Assembly (NCBI GenBank): GCA_024644285.1
Contig: JAHELH010000069.1
Span: 1 to 9,763 of the forward strand
Origin: Paracoccaceae bacterium
GTDB taxonomy: Bacteria; Pseudomonadota; Alphaproteobacteria; Rhodobacterales; Rhodobacteraceae
Reading direction: 5' to 3'
Length of the DNA stretch: 9,763 nucleotides
Shown: one piece after another, positions 1 through 6,415 of the stretch
Numbering within the stretch: the stretch's first letter is position 1
How the letters are laid out: each line of letters begins with the position of its first letter
The notes under the pieces: generated by a model
The model's database searches: none
What the model saw: only the letters and a program-made list of their open reading frames with translations
What the model was told of the DNA's origin: nothing
Made by a program: the position numbers and the translations under genes

Positions 1-323
1 CCGTCGCTGACGATCTGCCGTGCGAACCCCGTGACCATCGTCAGATAGGCGATCAGGAAGACCGCAAAGCCGCACAGCACCGAGATCAGCACGGTTCTCA
101 GGAACCGCCCGGCCGGCAGGCGCGGCGAGACGCTGTTGCGCAGCGCCTCGCAGCCTGCGGCCTGCAGCGCCGACCAGTCGGGCGCCGAGCCCGGCCCGTC
201 GATGCGCGCGCCGGTCTCCTCGCGCGTGGCCTGCGACAGGACCCGGTCGAAGTTCCACCAGACCAGCGCCACGACGCCAAAGATCGCCAGGCTGCCGCCG
301 GCGGAAATCAGGATGTCGGGCAT
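1..323 (-). CDS. Membrane protein of unknown function, partial (3' end beyond the window)
   Basis: An open reading frame starts at the ATG 323-321 and runs off the left edge, giving 107 complete codons. The visible part begins MPDILISAGG and has two hydrophobic segments, at about residues 4-23 (ending VALVWW) and 76-98 (within LISVLCGFAVFLIAYLTM). Between them is a polar stretch of about 50 residues with a mix of Arg, Glu and Asp. This fits an integral inner-membrane protein with a loop between two helices, but I do not recognise the family. A weak GGGA lies 8 bases before the ATG. The start is 31 bases after the stop of the CLC gene on the same strand, so the two may be co-transcribed. The competing antisense reading frame through this region looks like a shadow: it is Arg/Gln/His-rich without domains. 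The gene call is fairly sure; the function is unknown. Confidence 0.65.
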   Translation of the reverse strand, partial: MPDILISAGGSLAIFGVVALVWWNFDRVLSQATREETGARIDGPGSAPDWSALQAAGCEALRNSVSPRLPAGRFLRTVLISVLCGFAVFLIAYLTMVTGFARQIVSD

Positions 324-354
324 GTCCGGCGTCCCGCAGGTCGCGCGCCGCGCC

Positions 355-2043
355 TCACGAATGCTCCTCCTTCGCCGTGGCCGCCAGCGCCCGGTTGTAG
401 GCGCGCAAGGCATCGACCTGGGTCAGCACGCCCAACAGCTCCGGCGGTCGGCCGTCCGCCCAAAGCGTGACCACCGGCAGGAAGGTCGCGCCCGACTTGT
501 CGAAGACCGGCATCGCGTTCTCCAGCGTGGCCGAGCCGTCGATATAGACCCCCTGCTCGACCAGCTCCCAGCACTTCTCGGCGCTGGGGCATCCCGGCGC
601 GTCGGGCTGGCGCAGCAGCCGCGCCACCCGTACCAGGCCCAGCAGATAGGCTTGCGGGCCGGCGGCCAGATGGATGTTGCGCCGCTCGAGCTGGGTGAGG
701 AAGAACGACCGGTCCACCAGCCGCGACGACAGCGCTGTCGAGATCGACACCGCCACCATCACTGCGAGGCCGGTCTGCCAGTCGCCGGTCAGCTCGAACA
801 CGATCAGGGTCGTCGAGATCGGTGCGCCCAGCACCGCCGCCGCCACCGCGCCCATGCCGGCCAGCGCATAGAGCGTCTCGGACCCGCTGACATCCGGGAA
901 CACGCCGGTCGCGATCAGCCCGAAGGCCAGCCCGGTCAGCGCGCCCAGCATCAGCGAGGGCGAAAACATGCCGCCGCCCATGCGCCCGCCCATGGTGATC
1001 GCCACGGCGGCGGTCTTCAGCACGGCGAACACGATGGCCTCCCACAATAGAAGCTCGCCGGTCAGCGCCGCCGAGGTGGTCTCGTAACCCACGCCGATGA
1101 TGTGCGGATACCAGATCGCCATCGCGCCCAGCAGCAGCCCCGCCAGCGCCGGGCGCGCCCAGCGCGGCAGGCCGATGCGCGCCTGCAGGTGGCTCCCCAT
1201 GTCGTCGGCCCAGAAGATCGAGCGCATCAGCACCAGCGCCACGATGCCGCAGATCAGCCCCAGCAGCAGGAAGGCGGGCAGTTCCACGTAGAATTCCAGC
1301 GCCGTGCTGCTGGGCAGGGAGAACTCGGTCACGTCACCGAATTCCAGCCGGTTGATGACGGTGCCGGCGGCGCTGGCGATCACGATGGGGGCGAAGGCAT
1401 GCATGGCGAAGTGGCGCAGGATCACCTCGAGCGCAAAAATCGCCCCGGCGATGGGCGCGTTGAAGCTGGCCGAAACCGCCGCCGCGACAGCGCAGCCCAA
1501 CAGGTCGCGCCCGGTGATGCCGTCGGCCGCGATCCGGTCCGACACCCAGCTGGAAATGATCGAGGCCAGGTGCACCACCGGCCCCTCGCGCCCCGTCGAG
1601 CCGCCGGAGGACAGCGTGATCAGCGAGCACAGCGCCGAGGCCAGGCCCGGCTTGATCTCGACCCGGCCGTCGCGCAGGGCTGCGCCCTCGATCACCTCGG
1701 CCACCGCATGCACCTTGGCGTCGGGCGTGAAGCGCGAGGCGATCAGCCCCACTACCAGGCCGCCGGCCACCGGGATCAGCAGAATCCAGTACCATGGCAG
1801 GCTGCCGGCATGGCTGTGCAGCATGTGGACGTCGTCGGTGCGGTACAGGGCCGCCTGCAGCGCCTCGATCCCCTTGCGAAAGAGCAGGGCCGCGAAGCCG
1901 GCGGCGATGCCGATGACCAGCGCGATGAACCAGAACTGCACCTGTCCCGGTCCGTGCGTGCGCAGGACCTGCCAGGCCTGCGCCAGGGCTGCACGCGCCT
2001 CGGCGATCTGCTCGGCGATCAGGGTCCGGGTGCGCTGGCTCAT
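355..2043 (-). CDS. CLC-family chloride channel/transporter with degenerate C-terminal CBS-like segment
   Basis: A 562-residue membrane protein of the CLC family, which moves chloride (or related anions) across the inner membrane as a channel or H+/Cl- antiporter. Visible family marks are GREGP at about residues 151-155 (E153 is the gating glutamate), FNAPIAG at 194-200, GGGMFSPSL at 356-364 and about ten to twelve hydrophobic segments up to residue ~440. Residues ~490-552 (VYIDGSATLENAM to VLTQVDALRAY) look like a single CBS motif rather than the usual pair. The GSGIP filter motif is not recognisable; the matching segment reads VHAVAEV (111-117). The residue matching E. coli ClcA E203 is V207, and that matching Y445 is W422. 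I chose the ATG at 2043-2041 (AGGCAGG just upstream) because it leaves 92 bases for the divergent promoters. An ATG at 2097 with GGGAG 8 bases upstream would add 18 residues and cannot be excluded. The family is certain; transport mode and start are not. Confidence 0.93.
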   Translation of the reverse strand: MSQRTRTLIAEQIAEARAALAQAWQVLRTHGPGQVQFWFIALVIGIAAGFAALLFRKGIEALQAALYRTDDVHMLHSHAGSLPWYWILLIPVAGGLVVGLIASRFTPDAKVHAVAEVIEGAALRDGRVEIKPGLASALCSLITLSSGGSTGREGPVVHLASIISSWVSDRIAADGITGRDLLGCAVAAAVSASFNAPIAGAIFALEVILRHFAMHAFAPIVIASAAGTVINRLEFGDVTEFSLPSSTALEFYVELPAFLLLGLICGIVALVLMRSIFWADDMGSHLQARIGLPRWARPALAGLLLGAMAIWYPHIIGVGYETTSAALTGELLLWEAIVFAVLKTAAVAITMGGRMGGGMFSPSLMLGALTGLAFGLIATGVFPDVSGSETLYALAGMGAVAAAVLGAPISTTLIVFELTGDWQTGLAVMVAVSISTALSSRLVDRSFFLTQLERRNIHLAAGPQAYLLGLVRVARLLRQPDAPGCPSAEKCWELVEQGVYIDGSATLENAMPVFDKSGATFLPVVTLWADGRPPELLGVLTQVDALRAYNRALAATAKEEHS

Positions 2044-2055
2044 GCGGCCTGCCTG

Positions 2056-2095
2056 GCGGGCGGTGACTTGCGGCGGGCTTTTCCCGACCGCCCGC
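2056..2095. other. Bulged inverted repeat between the CLC gene and the dehydrogenase gene
   Basis: Perfect 9-base arms GCGGGCGGT (2056-2064) and ACCGCCCGC (2087-2095) enclose a second stem CGGG (2074-2077)/CCCG (2083-2086) with a CTTTT loop. All 9 unpaired bases between the stems lie on one side (2065-2073). It could fold as a strong hairpin in RNA from either strand, or act as a protein site between two divergent genes. If the CLC gene started at 2097, the element would lie inside its first codons. There is no T-run, so it is not a usual terminator. The structure is seen directly; any role is inference. Confidence 0.4.
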
Positions 2096-2123
2096 ATGGC
2101 CTAGGCTCCCGCTCGGGTGTTCA

Positions 2124-2128
2124 GGGAG
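2124..2128 (+). promoter_or_regulatory. Ribosome binding site of the FAD-dependent dehydrogenase gene
   Basis: GGGAG lies 7 bases before the ATG at 2136, a normal Shine-Dalgarno match and spacing. It fixes the start of the dehydrogenase. The sequence upstream is GC-rich, and I see no convincing -35/-10 pair in the 92-base divergent gap. Confidence 0.6.
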
Positions 2129-2135
2129 AGACGCG

Positions 2136-3509
2136 ATGACCATCAGCGCCGCAATTACCCAGCTTCATCAAGTCTTAGGCAATCGGCTGACCCGTTCCAA
2201 GTCCGATCTCGACCTGCACGGCCGGTCCGAGACGCACTTTCCGCTGACCCCGCCCGACGCCGTCGCCTATCCCGAGACGACCGAGGAGGTGGCGCAGATC
2301 GTTACCATCTGCGCCGAAGCGGGCTGTCCGGTGGTTCCCTGGGGCACCGGCACCTCGCTGGAGGGACATTCGCTGGCCTTCTCGGGCGGGGTCAGCGTGG
2401 ATTTCGCGCGCATGAACAAGGTTTTGCGGATCAACGAGGCGGACATGGACGTGGTGGTGCAGCCCGGCCTGACCCGCGAGGAACTGAACCGCGAACTGCG
2501 CGCCACGGGGCTGTTCTTCAGCGTCGATCCCGGCGCCAACGCCTCGCTGGGCGGCATGGCGATGACCCGGGCCAGCGGCACCACGGCGGTGCGCTACGGC
2601 ACGATGCGCGACAACGTCCGCGCGCTGCAGGTGGTGCTGGCCGACGGGCGGGTGATCCGCACCGGGACGCGGGCGCGCAAATCCTCCTCGGGCTACGATC
2701 TGACCGGGCTGATGGTCGGCAGCGAGGGCACGCTGGGTCTGGTCACCGAACTGACGCTGAAGCTGCATGGTCAGCCCGAGGCGATTTCGGCGGCGGTCTG
2801 CGCATTCGCCGACATGGAAAGCGCGGTGAACGCGGTGATCGCGACGATCCAGATGGGCGTGCCGATGGCGCGGATCGAATTCATCGACGCGGCGACAGCG
2901 GCGGCGTTCAACCTCTACGCCTCGGCCGACCTGCCCGAGGCGCCGCACCTGCTGGTGGAGTTTCACGGCTCGGACGAGGGCGCAGCCCAGGATGCCGAGC
3001 GCTTCGGCGAAATCGCCGCCGAGTTCGGCGCCACCGGCGTGCAGTCCGCGACCCTGGCCGAGGAGCGCAACGCGCTGTGGGCGATGCGCCACAACGCGTT
3101 CTATGCCTGCCTGGCGCTGCGGCCGGGGGCGCGCTCGATCGTCACCGATATCTGCGTGCCGATCTCGCGCCTGGCAGAGGCAGTCGAGGAGACCCGTGAC
3201 GACATCGCACGCGCCTCGATCCCCGGACCGATCGTGGGTCACGTGGGCGATGGCAATTTCCACACGGTCCTGCTGTTCGACGAGGCCGACGAGGCCGAGC
3301 GCGCCGAGGCGGCAGAGCTTTCGGCGCGCATGGTCGAGCGGTCGCTGCGGATGGGCGGCACCGCGACGGGCGAGCACGGCATCGGCGTCGGCAAGCTGGA
3401 TTACATGGCCGCCGAGCACGGCGACGGCTGGAGCGTGATGGCCGAGATCAAGCGGGCGCTCGATCCGAAGAACATCCTCAACCCCGGCAAGGTGGTGCGG
3501 CTTAACTGA
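2136..3509 (+). CDS. FAD-dependent D-lactate dehydrogenase (LDHD/GlcD-type 2-hydroxyacid oxidase)
   Basis: A 457-residue flavoprotein expected to oxidise D-lactate or another D-2-hydroxyacid to the 2-oxoacid and pass electrons to cytochrome c or the quinone pool, on the cytoplasmic side. The N-terminal FAD-binding domain (PCMH/FAD_binding_4 type, ~residues 38-215) shows PWGTGTSLEGH at 68-78, PGANASLGG at 132-140 and GSEGTLG at 195-201. The C-terminal substrate domain (FAD-oxidase_C type) shows GHVGDGNFH at 368-376, GEHGIGVGK at 412-420 and NPGK at 449-452, the usual metal- and substrate-contacting elements. Length matches the family (~450-480). The start is supported by GGGAG at 2124-2128. 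It is divergent from the CLC gene and 80 bases ahead of the small membrane-protein gene. Glycolate oxidase GlcD and D-2-hydroxyglutarate dehydrogenase share this fold, so the substrate is not settled by sequence alone. Family certain, D-lactate likely. Confidence 0.9.
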   Translation: MTISAAITQLHQVLGNRLTRSKSDLDLHGRSETHFPLTPPDAVAYPETTEEVAQIVTICAEAGCPVVPWGTGTSLEGHSLAFSGGVSVDFARMNKVLRINEADMDVVVQPGLTREELNRELRATGLFFSVDPGANASLGGMAMTRASGTTAVRYGTMRDNVRALQVVLADGRVIRTGTRARKSSSGYDLTGLMVGSEGTLGLVTELTLKLHGQPEAISAAVCAFADMESAVNAVIATIQMGVPMARIEFIDAATAAAFNLYASADLPEAPHLLVEFHGSDEGAAQDAERFGEIAAEFGATGVQSATLAEERNALWAMRHNAFYACLALRPGARSIVTDICVPISRLAEAVEETRDDIARASIPGPIVGHVGDGNFHTVLLFDEADEAERAEAAELSARMVERSLRMGGTATGEHGIGVGKLDYMAAEHGDGWSVMAEIKRALDPKNILNPGKVVRLN

Positions 3510-3589
3510 CTTCGCCAGTTTCGCGGAAAGGGCCGGACCCCGGTACGATACGCGACGGAACACGATGGGCGGGAAATGGGTTGAGATCA

Positions 3590-3853
3590 ATGGCAAGGAA
3601 ACCCGTCACATCGACCCGCGAAAAGTTCCGACGGTATCACAACCGCGGCCGCGCCTATGCGCGCAGCCGGCTGCCGCCGGGTGTCCGGCTGCTGGTCGGC
3701 ATCCTGCTGGTGATCGGCGGCATCCTGGGCTTCCTGCCGGTGCTGGGCTTTTGGATGATCCCGCTGGGCATCAGCATCGCGGCGCTGGACATCCGGCCGC
3801 TGTGGCTGCGATGGAAGGGGCGCAACGGTACCGGGAACCGTTCCGGCGAATGA
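3590..3853 (+). CDS. Small membrane-hairpin protein of unknown function
   Basis: An 87-residue protein with a basic N-terminus (residues 1-33 hold about ten Arg/Lys), then two closely spaced hydrophobic stretches at ~34-48 (LLVGILLVIGGILGF) and ~51-66 (VLGFWMIPLGISIAAL), joined at P50. A short basic tail follows. The pattern GG-x-x-GFLPVLGFWMIPLG suggests a tight membrane hairpin or re-entrant pair, with both ends inside by the positive-inside rule. I believe similar short proteins occur in other Rhodobacteraceae, but no function comes to mind. I chose the ATG at 3590. A TTG at 3581 in the same frame would add three residues, and neither has a strong ribosome binding site. The gene sits between the dehydrogenase (80-base gap) and the exported-protein gene (104-base gap). 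The overlapping frame starting at 3565 is Pro/Arg/Ala-rich without pattern and is taken as a shadow. Confidence 0.7.
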   Translation: MARKPVTSTREKFRRYHNRGRAYARSRLPPGVRLLVGILLVIGGILGFLPVLGFWMIPLGISIAALDIRPLWLRWKGRNGTGNRSGE

Positions 3854-3887
3854 CCGCCCGCTCTGCCTCGGGCGACTGGGCCAAGCC

Positions 3888-3901
3888 TTGACGTGTGTCA
3901 A
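3888..3901 (+). promoter_or_regulatory. FNR/CRP-superfamily box (FnrL/NnrR-like) upstream of the exported-protein gene
   Basis: TTGACGTGTGTCAA is a perfect TTGAC-N4-GTCAA palindrome, fitting the TTGAY-N4-RTCAA pattern bound by FNR-type regulators (FnrL, FnrP, Dnr/NnrR relatives) that respond to low oxygen or nitric oxide in this bacterial group. Its centre is at 3894.5. A -10-like GATACC lies at 3923-3928, which would put the transcription start near 3935-3936 and the box near -41.5, the class II activator position. The first half (TTGACG) could instead be a simple -35, but nothing like a -10 stands 16-18 bases after it. Confidence 0.5.
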
Positions 3902-3942
3902 TGTAACCGGATGCCGGTGAGTGATACCGAGGAAGAAACAGC

Positions 3943-3948
3943 AGGAGG
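3943..3948 (+). promoter_or_regulatory. Strong ribosome binding site of the exported-protein gene
   Basis: AGGAGG is a full anti-Shine-Dalgarno match. It ends 9 bases before the ATG at 3958 and directly touches the in-frame TTG at 3949, which therefore cannot be the start. It is the strongest ribosome binding site I found in the window. Confidence 0.75.
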
Positions 3949-3957
3949 TTGGCACAG

Positions 3958-4728
3958 ATGACCATGGCTCGTTCCCTTTTCGCGACCGGTTGCGCCGCGG
4001 CGTGCGCATTGGCGGTTTTCGCCGCGCCGGCGCTGCCGGAAACCGTGATCGGCTCGAATGTCGAAAGCCGGGTGATCCTGGCCTTCAAGGTCGACGATGC
4101 CGCCGCCCAGGCGCGGCTGCCCGAGGGCTGGCAGACCCTCACTCTGCCGCAGGGGCCGCTGGCCGGCGCCAACGAGCTTGTCGTCTTCATCGACCGTCAC
4201 TTGCGGATGGACGCCGAGGGCAAGCCGGCGACGCCGTATGCCAGCCGCTCGGTGGCGCTGGTGTCCTTCGGCGTCAGCCCCGATGCCGCGGGCCCGCGCA
4301 CCTTCGTTACCCGGGTCTACGAGACGCCACCCATTGCCGACAGCTACGGCAACGGCGCGGCCGCCACGATTCGCCGCGAACTGTCGCTGGAAGACGCAGA
4401 CGACGGGCGCGAGCACGAGGAAACCTGGTCGGTCGAACCCGAGACGGGCGGGCAGATGACCCTGAAGCTGAAATACGACGCCGGCAGGCCGGGGTGGCAA
4501 AAAGGCCAGGAGTCGCAGCCCTATTCCGCCGCCCGGCCCGAGTTTCACCGCATCTACCGCTACGACCAGCTTGTCGACCTCGCGATGAGCGACGCGCTGG
4601 GCAAGCCGCTGGACGGCGAGATCGAATTCGCCGCCGAGATCGCCGAGATGTCGGGATATGACGGCAGCGAGGCGTTGAAGGCCGTGCTGGTGGTTCCGGT
4701 CTATGTGCGCGAGGTCTCGCTGCCCTAG
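3958..4728 (+). CDS. Exported protein of unknown function (possible acetoacetate-decarboxylase-like fold)
   Basis: A 256-residue protein with a Sec-type signal peptide: MTMAR, a hydrophobic core at ~7-23, then A-P-A (23-25) as a likely signal peptidase site. It has no proper lipobox. The mature part (~230 residues) looks soluble: an N-terminal ESRVILAFKV strand, a LPEGW turn (~53-57), SRSVALVSFGV and ETPPIADSYG in the middle, and KAVLVVPVYVREV at the end. The alternating beta pattern and the early LPEGW weakly recall acetoacetate-decarboxylase-like/DUF2071-type folds, but this is a guess and I do not recognise the family. The start is the ATG at 3958, 9 bases after AGGAGG; an in-frame TTG at 3949 is too close to that site. 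It has its own upstream region with an FNR-type box, so it is probably induced at low oxygen or by NO. Its TAG stop shares the CTAG at 4725-4728 with the stop of recN. Confidence 0.8.
   Translation: MTMARSLFATGCAAACALAVFAAPALPETVIGSNVESRVILAFKVDDAAAQARLPEGWQTLTLPQGPLAGANELVVFIDRHLRMDAEGKPATPYASRSVALVSFGVSPDAAGPRTFVTRVYETPPIADSYGNGAAATIRRELSLEDADDGREHEETWSVEPETGGQMTLKLKYDAGRPGWQKGQESQPYSAARPEFHRIYRYDQLVDLAMSDALGKPLDGEIEFAAEIAEMSGYDGSEALKAVLVVPVYVREVSLP
4725..4728. other. Shared palindromic stop (CTAG) of two convergent genes
   Basis: The four bases CTAG give TAG on the plus strand (4726-4728, end of the exported-protein gene) and TAG on the minus strand (4727-4725, end of recN). The genes therefore overlap tail to tail by 4 bases. 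Neither transcript can end in a noncoding terminator before entering the antisense of its neighbour. Confidence 0.9.
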
Positions 4729-6374
4729 CCGGCCAGCAGCGCGCCCGCCGCCGCGCGCGCCTCTTCCGTGACGGTGTCGCCCGCCAGCATGCGGGCGATC
4801 TCGTCGATCCGCTCGCCCGGCGCCAGCGGCGTGACCTCGGACACCGTCATCTCGCCGGCAATCCGCTTGGTCACCCGCCAGTGATGCCCGCCGCGGGCGG
4901 CCACCTGCGGCGAATGGGTCACCACCAGAACCTGGGACCCGGCCGCCAGTGCCGCCAGCCGGCGGCCCACCGCGTCCGCCGTGGCGCCGCCGACGCCGCG
5001 GTCGATCTCGTCGAAGATCATCGTCAGACCGGTGGCCTGGCGGGTCAGGCAGACCTTCAGCGCCAGCAGGAAGCGGCTCAGCTCGCCCCCCGAGGCGATC
5101 CGGTTCAGCGGTCCCGCCGGCGCGCCGGGATTGGTCGCCACCGTGAAGGTCACGGCCTCGGCCCCGTCCGGGCCGGGCGGCCCGGCGGCAAGTCCGGTGG
5201 CGAAGACCGCGCGCTCCATCTTCAAGGGTGCCAGTTCCGCCGCCATGCCGCGGTCCAGCCGCACCGCCGCCTCTGCCCGCGCCGCGCTCAGCGCCGCCGC
5301 CGCCGCGTCATAGGACGCCTGCGCCGCGGCCCGCGCCTTCTTCAGGGCCGCGATATCGTCCGCCGCGCCGTCCAGCGCCGCCAGCTTTCCGCGCAGCCCC
5401 GCCGCCAGCTCGCCCAGCGCGTCCGGCGCCACACCATGCTTGCGGGCCAGCGCCCGGATCGCGAACAGCCGTTCCTCGACCGCTTCCAGCTCGGCGGGAT
5501 CGAAGTCCAGCGAGGCCAGGCAGTCGGCGACGCCCTGCTCGGCCTCGCCCAGCTCGGTCAGCGCCCGGCCCAGGGCCGCGATCGGGGCGTCGAGCCGGCC
5601 CTCGGCACGGTCCGCGACGTCTTCGAGCCAGCGCAGCGCGTCGCCGAGCAGCCCCTCGGCCGCGTCATATCCCAGCGCCGCATGCGCCTTGGCGATGTCG
5701 TCGCGGATCCGCTCGGCGGCCTGCATCAGCCGGCGGCGCTGGTCCAGCGCGGCCTCGTCGCCGGATTGCGGGTCCAGCGCGTCGAGCTCGGCCATCGCGT
5801 GGCGCAGGAAGTCCTCCTCGGCCCGCACCTCTGCCAGTGCCGCCTCGGCCGTCTCCAGATCGCGCTGCGCGCCGCCCAGCGCGCGCCAGGCCCGCCGCGT
5901 GGCCTGCAACAGGTCGTCATGACCCGCAAAGGCATCGAGCAGGGCGCGGTGGCCGCGCGGGTTCAGAAGGCCGCGGTCGTCCTGCTGGCCGTGCAGTTCC
6001 ACCAGCACGTCCGACAGCGCCCGCAGCACCTCTCCGCTGGCGCGGCGGTCATTGACAAAGGCCGTCTTGCGCCCGTCGGGCGTGTTGGTGCGGCGCAGGA
6101 TCAGCTCGTCCGCCTCGGGCAGCCCCGCGTCGCGCAGCACGGCCCGGGCGGCATGGCCCGGGGGCAGATCGAAGACCGCCGTCACCTCGCCCTGCGCGGC
6201 GCCGGGGCGCACCAGTTCGGCCCGCCCGCGCCAGCCCAGAACGAAGCCAAGCGCATCGAGCAGGATCGACTTGCCCGCGCCGGTCTCGCCGGTCAGCACG
6301 TTCAGACCCGGCTGGAATTCCAGTTCCAGACGGTCGATGATCAGCATGTCGCGAATGTCGAGCCCGCGCAGCAT
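4725..6374 (-). CDS. recN: DNA repair protein RecN (SMC-like ATPase)
   Basis: A 549-residue SMC-like ATPase that works early in RecA-dependent repair of double-strand breaks, on cytoplasmic DNA ends. The N-terminal half head has Walker A GETGAGKS at residues 29-36. A long Ala/Glu/Leu/Arg-rich coiled-coil region spans about 150-380. The C-terminal half head has the ABC signature ASGGELSRF at ~427-435, Walker B ending MIFDEID (DEID at 455-458, where many RecN have DEVD) and the H-loop THSPQVAARG. Length agrees with E. coli RecN (~550). The ATG at 6374 has only a weak upstream GAAG; an 8-base-pair hairpin lies 16 bases before it. It follows bamD by 41 bases and is probably transcribed with it. 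I see no LexA-like box in that gap. Its stop overlaps the stop of the convergent exported-protein gene. Confidence 0.97.
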   Translation of the reverse strand: MLRGLDIRDMLIIDRLELEFQPGLNVLTGETGAGKSILLDALGFVLGWRGRAELVRPGAAQGEVTAVFDLPPGHAARAVLRDAGLPEADELILRRTNTPDGRKTAFVNDRRASGEVLRALSDVLVELHGQQDDRGLLNPRGHRALLDAFAGHDDLLQATRRAWRALGGAQRDLETAEAALAEVRAEEDFLRHAMAELDALDPQSGDEAALDQRRRLMQAAERIRDDIAKAHAALGYDAAEGLLGDALRWLEDVADRAEGRLDAPIAALGRALTELGEAEQGVADCLASLDFDPAELEAVEERLFAIRALARKHGVAPDALGELAAGLRGKLAALDGAADDIAALKKARAAAQASYDAAAAALSAARAEAAVRLDRGMAAELAPLKMERAVFATGLAAGPPGPDGAEAVTFTVATNPGAPAGPLNRIASGGELSRFLLALKVCLTRQATGLTMIFDEIDRGVGGATADAVGRRLAALAAGSQVLVVTHSPQVAARGGHHWRVTKRIAGEMTVSEVTPLAPGERIDEIARMLAGDTVTEEARAAAGALLAG

Positions 6375-6390
6375 CTTCGCTTACCCGTTG

Positions 6391-6410
6391 GGTGCGTGCT
6401 TGCACGCACC
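6391..6410 (-). repeat. Perfect palindrome/hairpin in the bamD-recN gap
   Basis: 8-base arms GGTGCGTG (6391-6398) and CACGCACC (6403-6410) enclose a CTTG loop (CAAG in the bamD-recN mRNA). The hairpin starts 5 bases after the bamD stop and ends 16 bases before the recN start. There is no T-run after it, so it is unlikely to be a simple terminator. A second, smaller pairing, ACCC (6383-6386) with GGGT (6390-6393), shares bases with one arm and so excludes it. It could be a processing or attenuation hairpin, or a copy of a dispersed intergenic palindrome. Confidence 0.55.
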
Positions 6411-6415
6411 GCCGC

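Noticed and set aside
3504..3520. AACTG/CAGTT inverted repeat overlapping the dehydrogenase stop as a terminator
   Set aside because: Only a 5-base-pair stem with an imperfect centre and no T-run afterwards.
2175..3596. 473-residue minus-strand open frame opposite the dehydrogenase
   Set aside because: Antisense shadow rich in His/Arg/Gly; the plus strand encodes a clear FAD-linked oxidase.
3949..3957. TTG at 3949 as start of the exported protein
   Set aside because: It directly touches the AGGAGG ribosome binding site, leaving no spacer; the ATG at 3958 is properly spaced.
5292..5306. Run of GCC trinucleotides in recN as a slippage repeat
   Set aside because: Only about four perfect units encoding Ala in the coiled-coil region, ordinary for this GC content.
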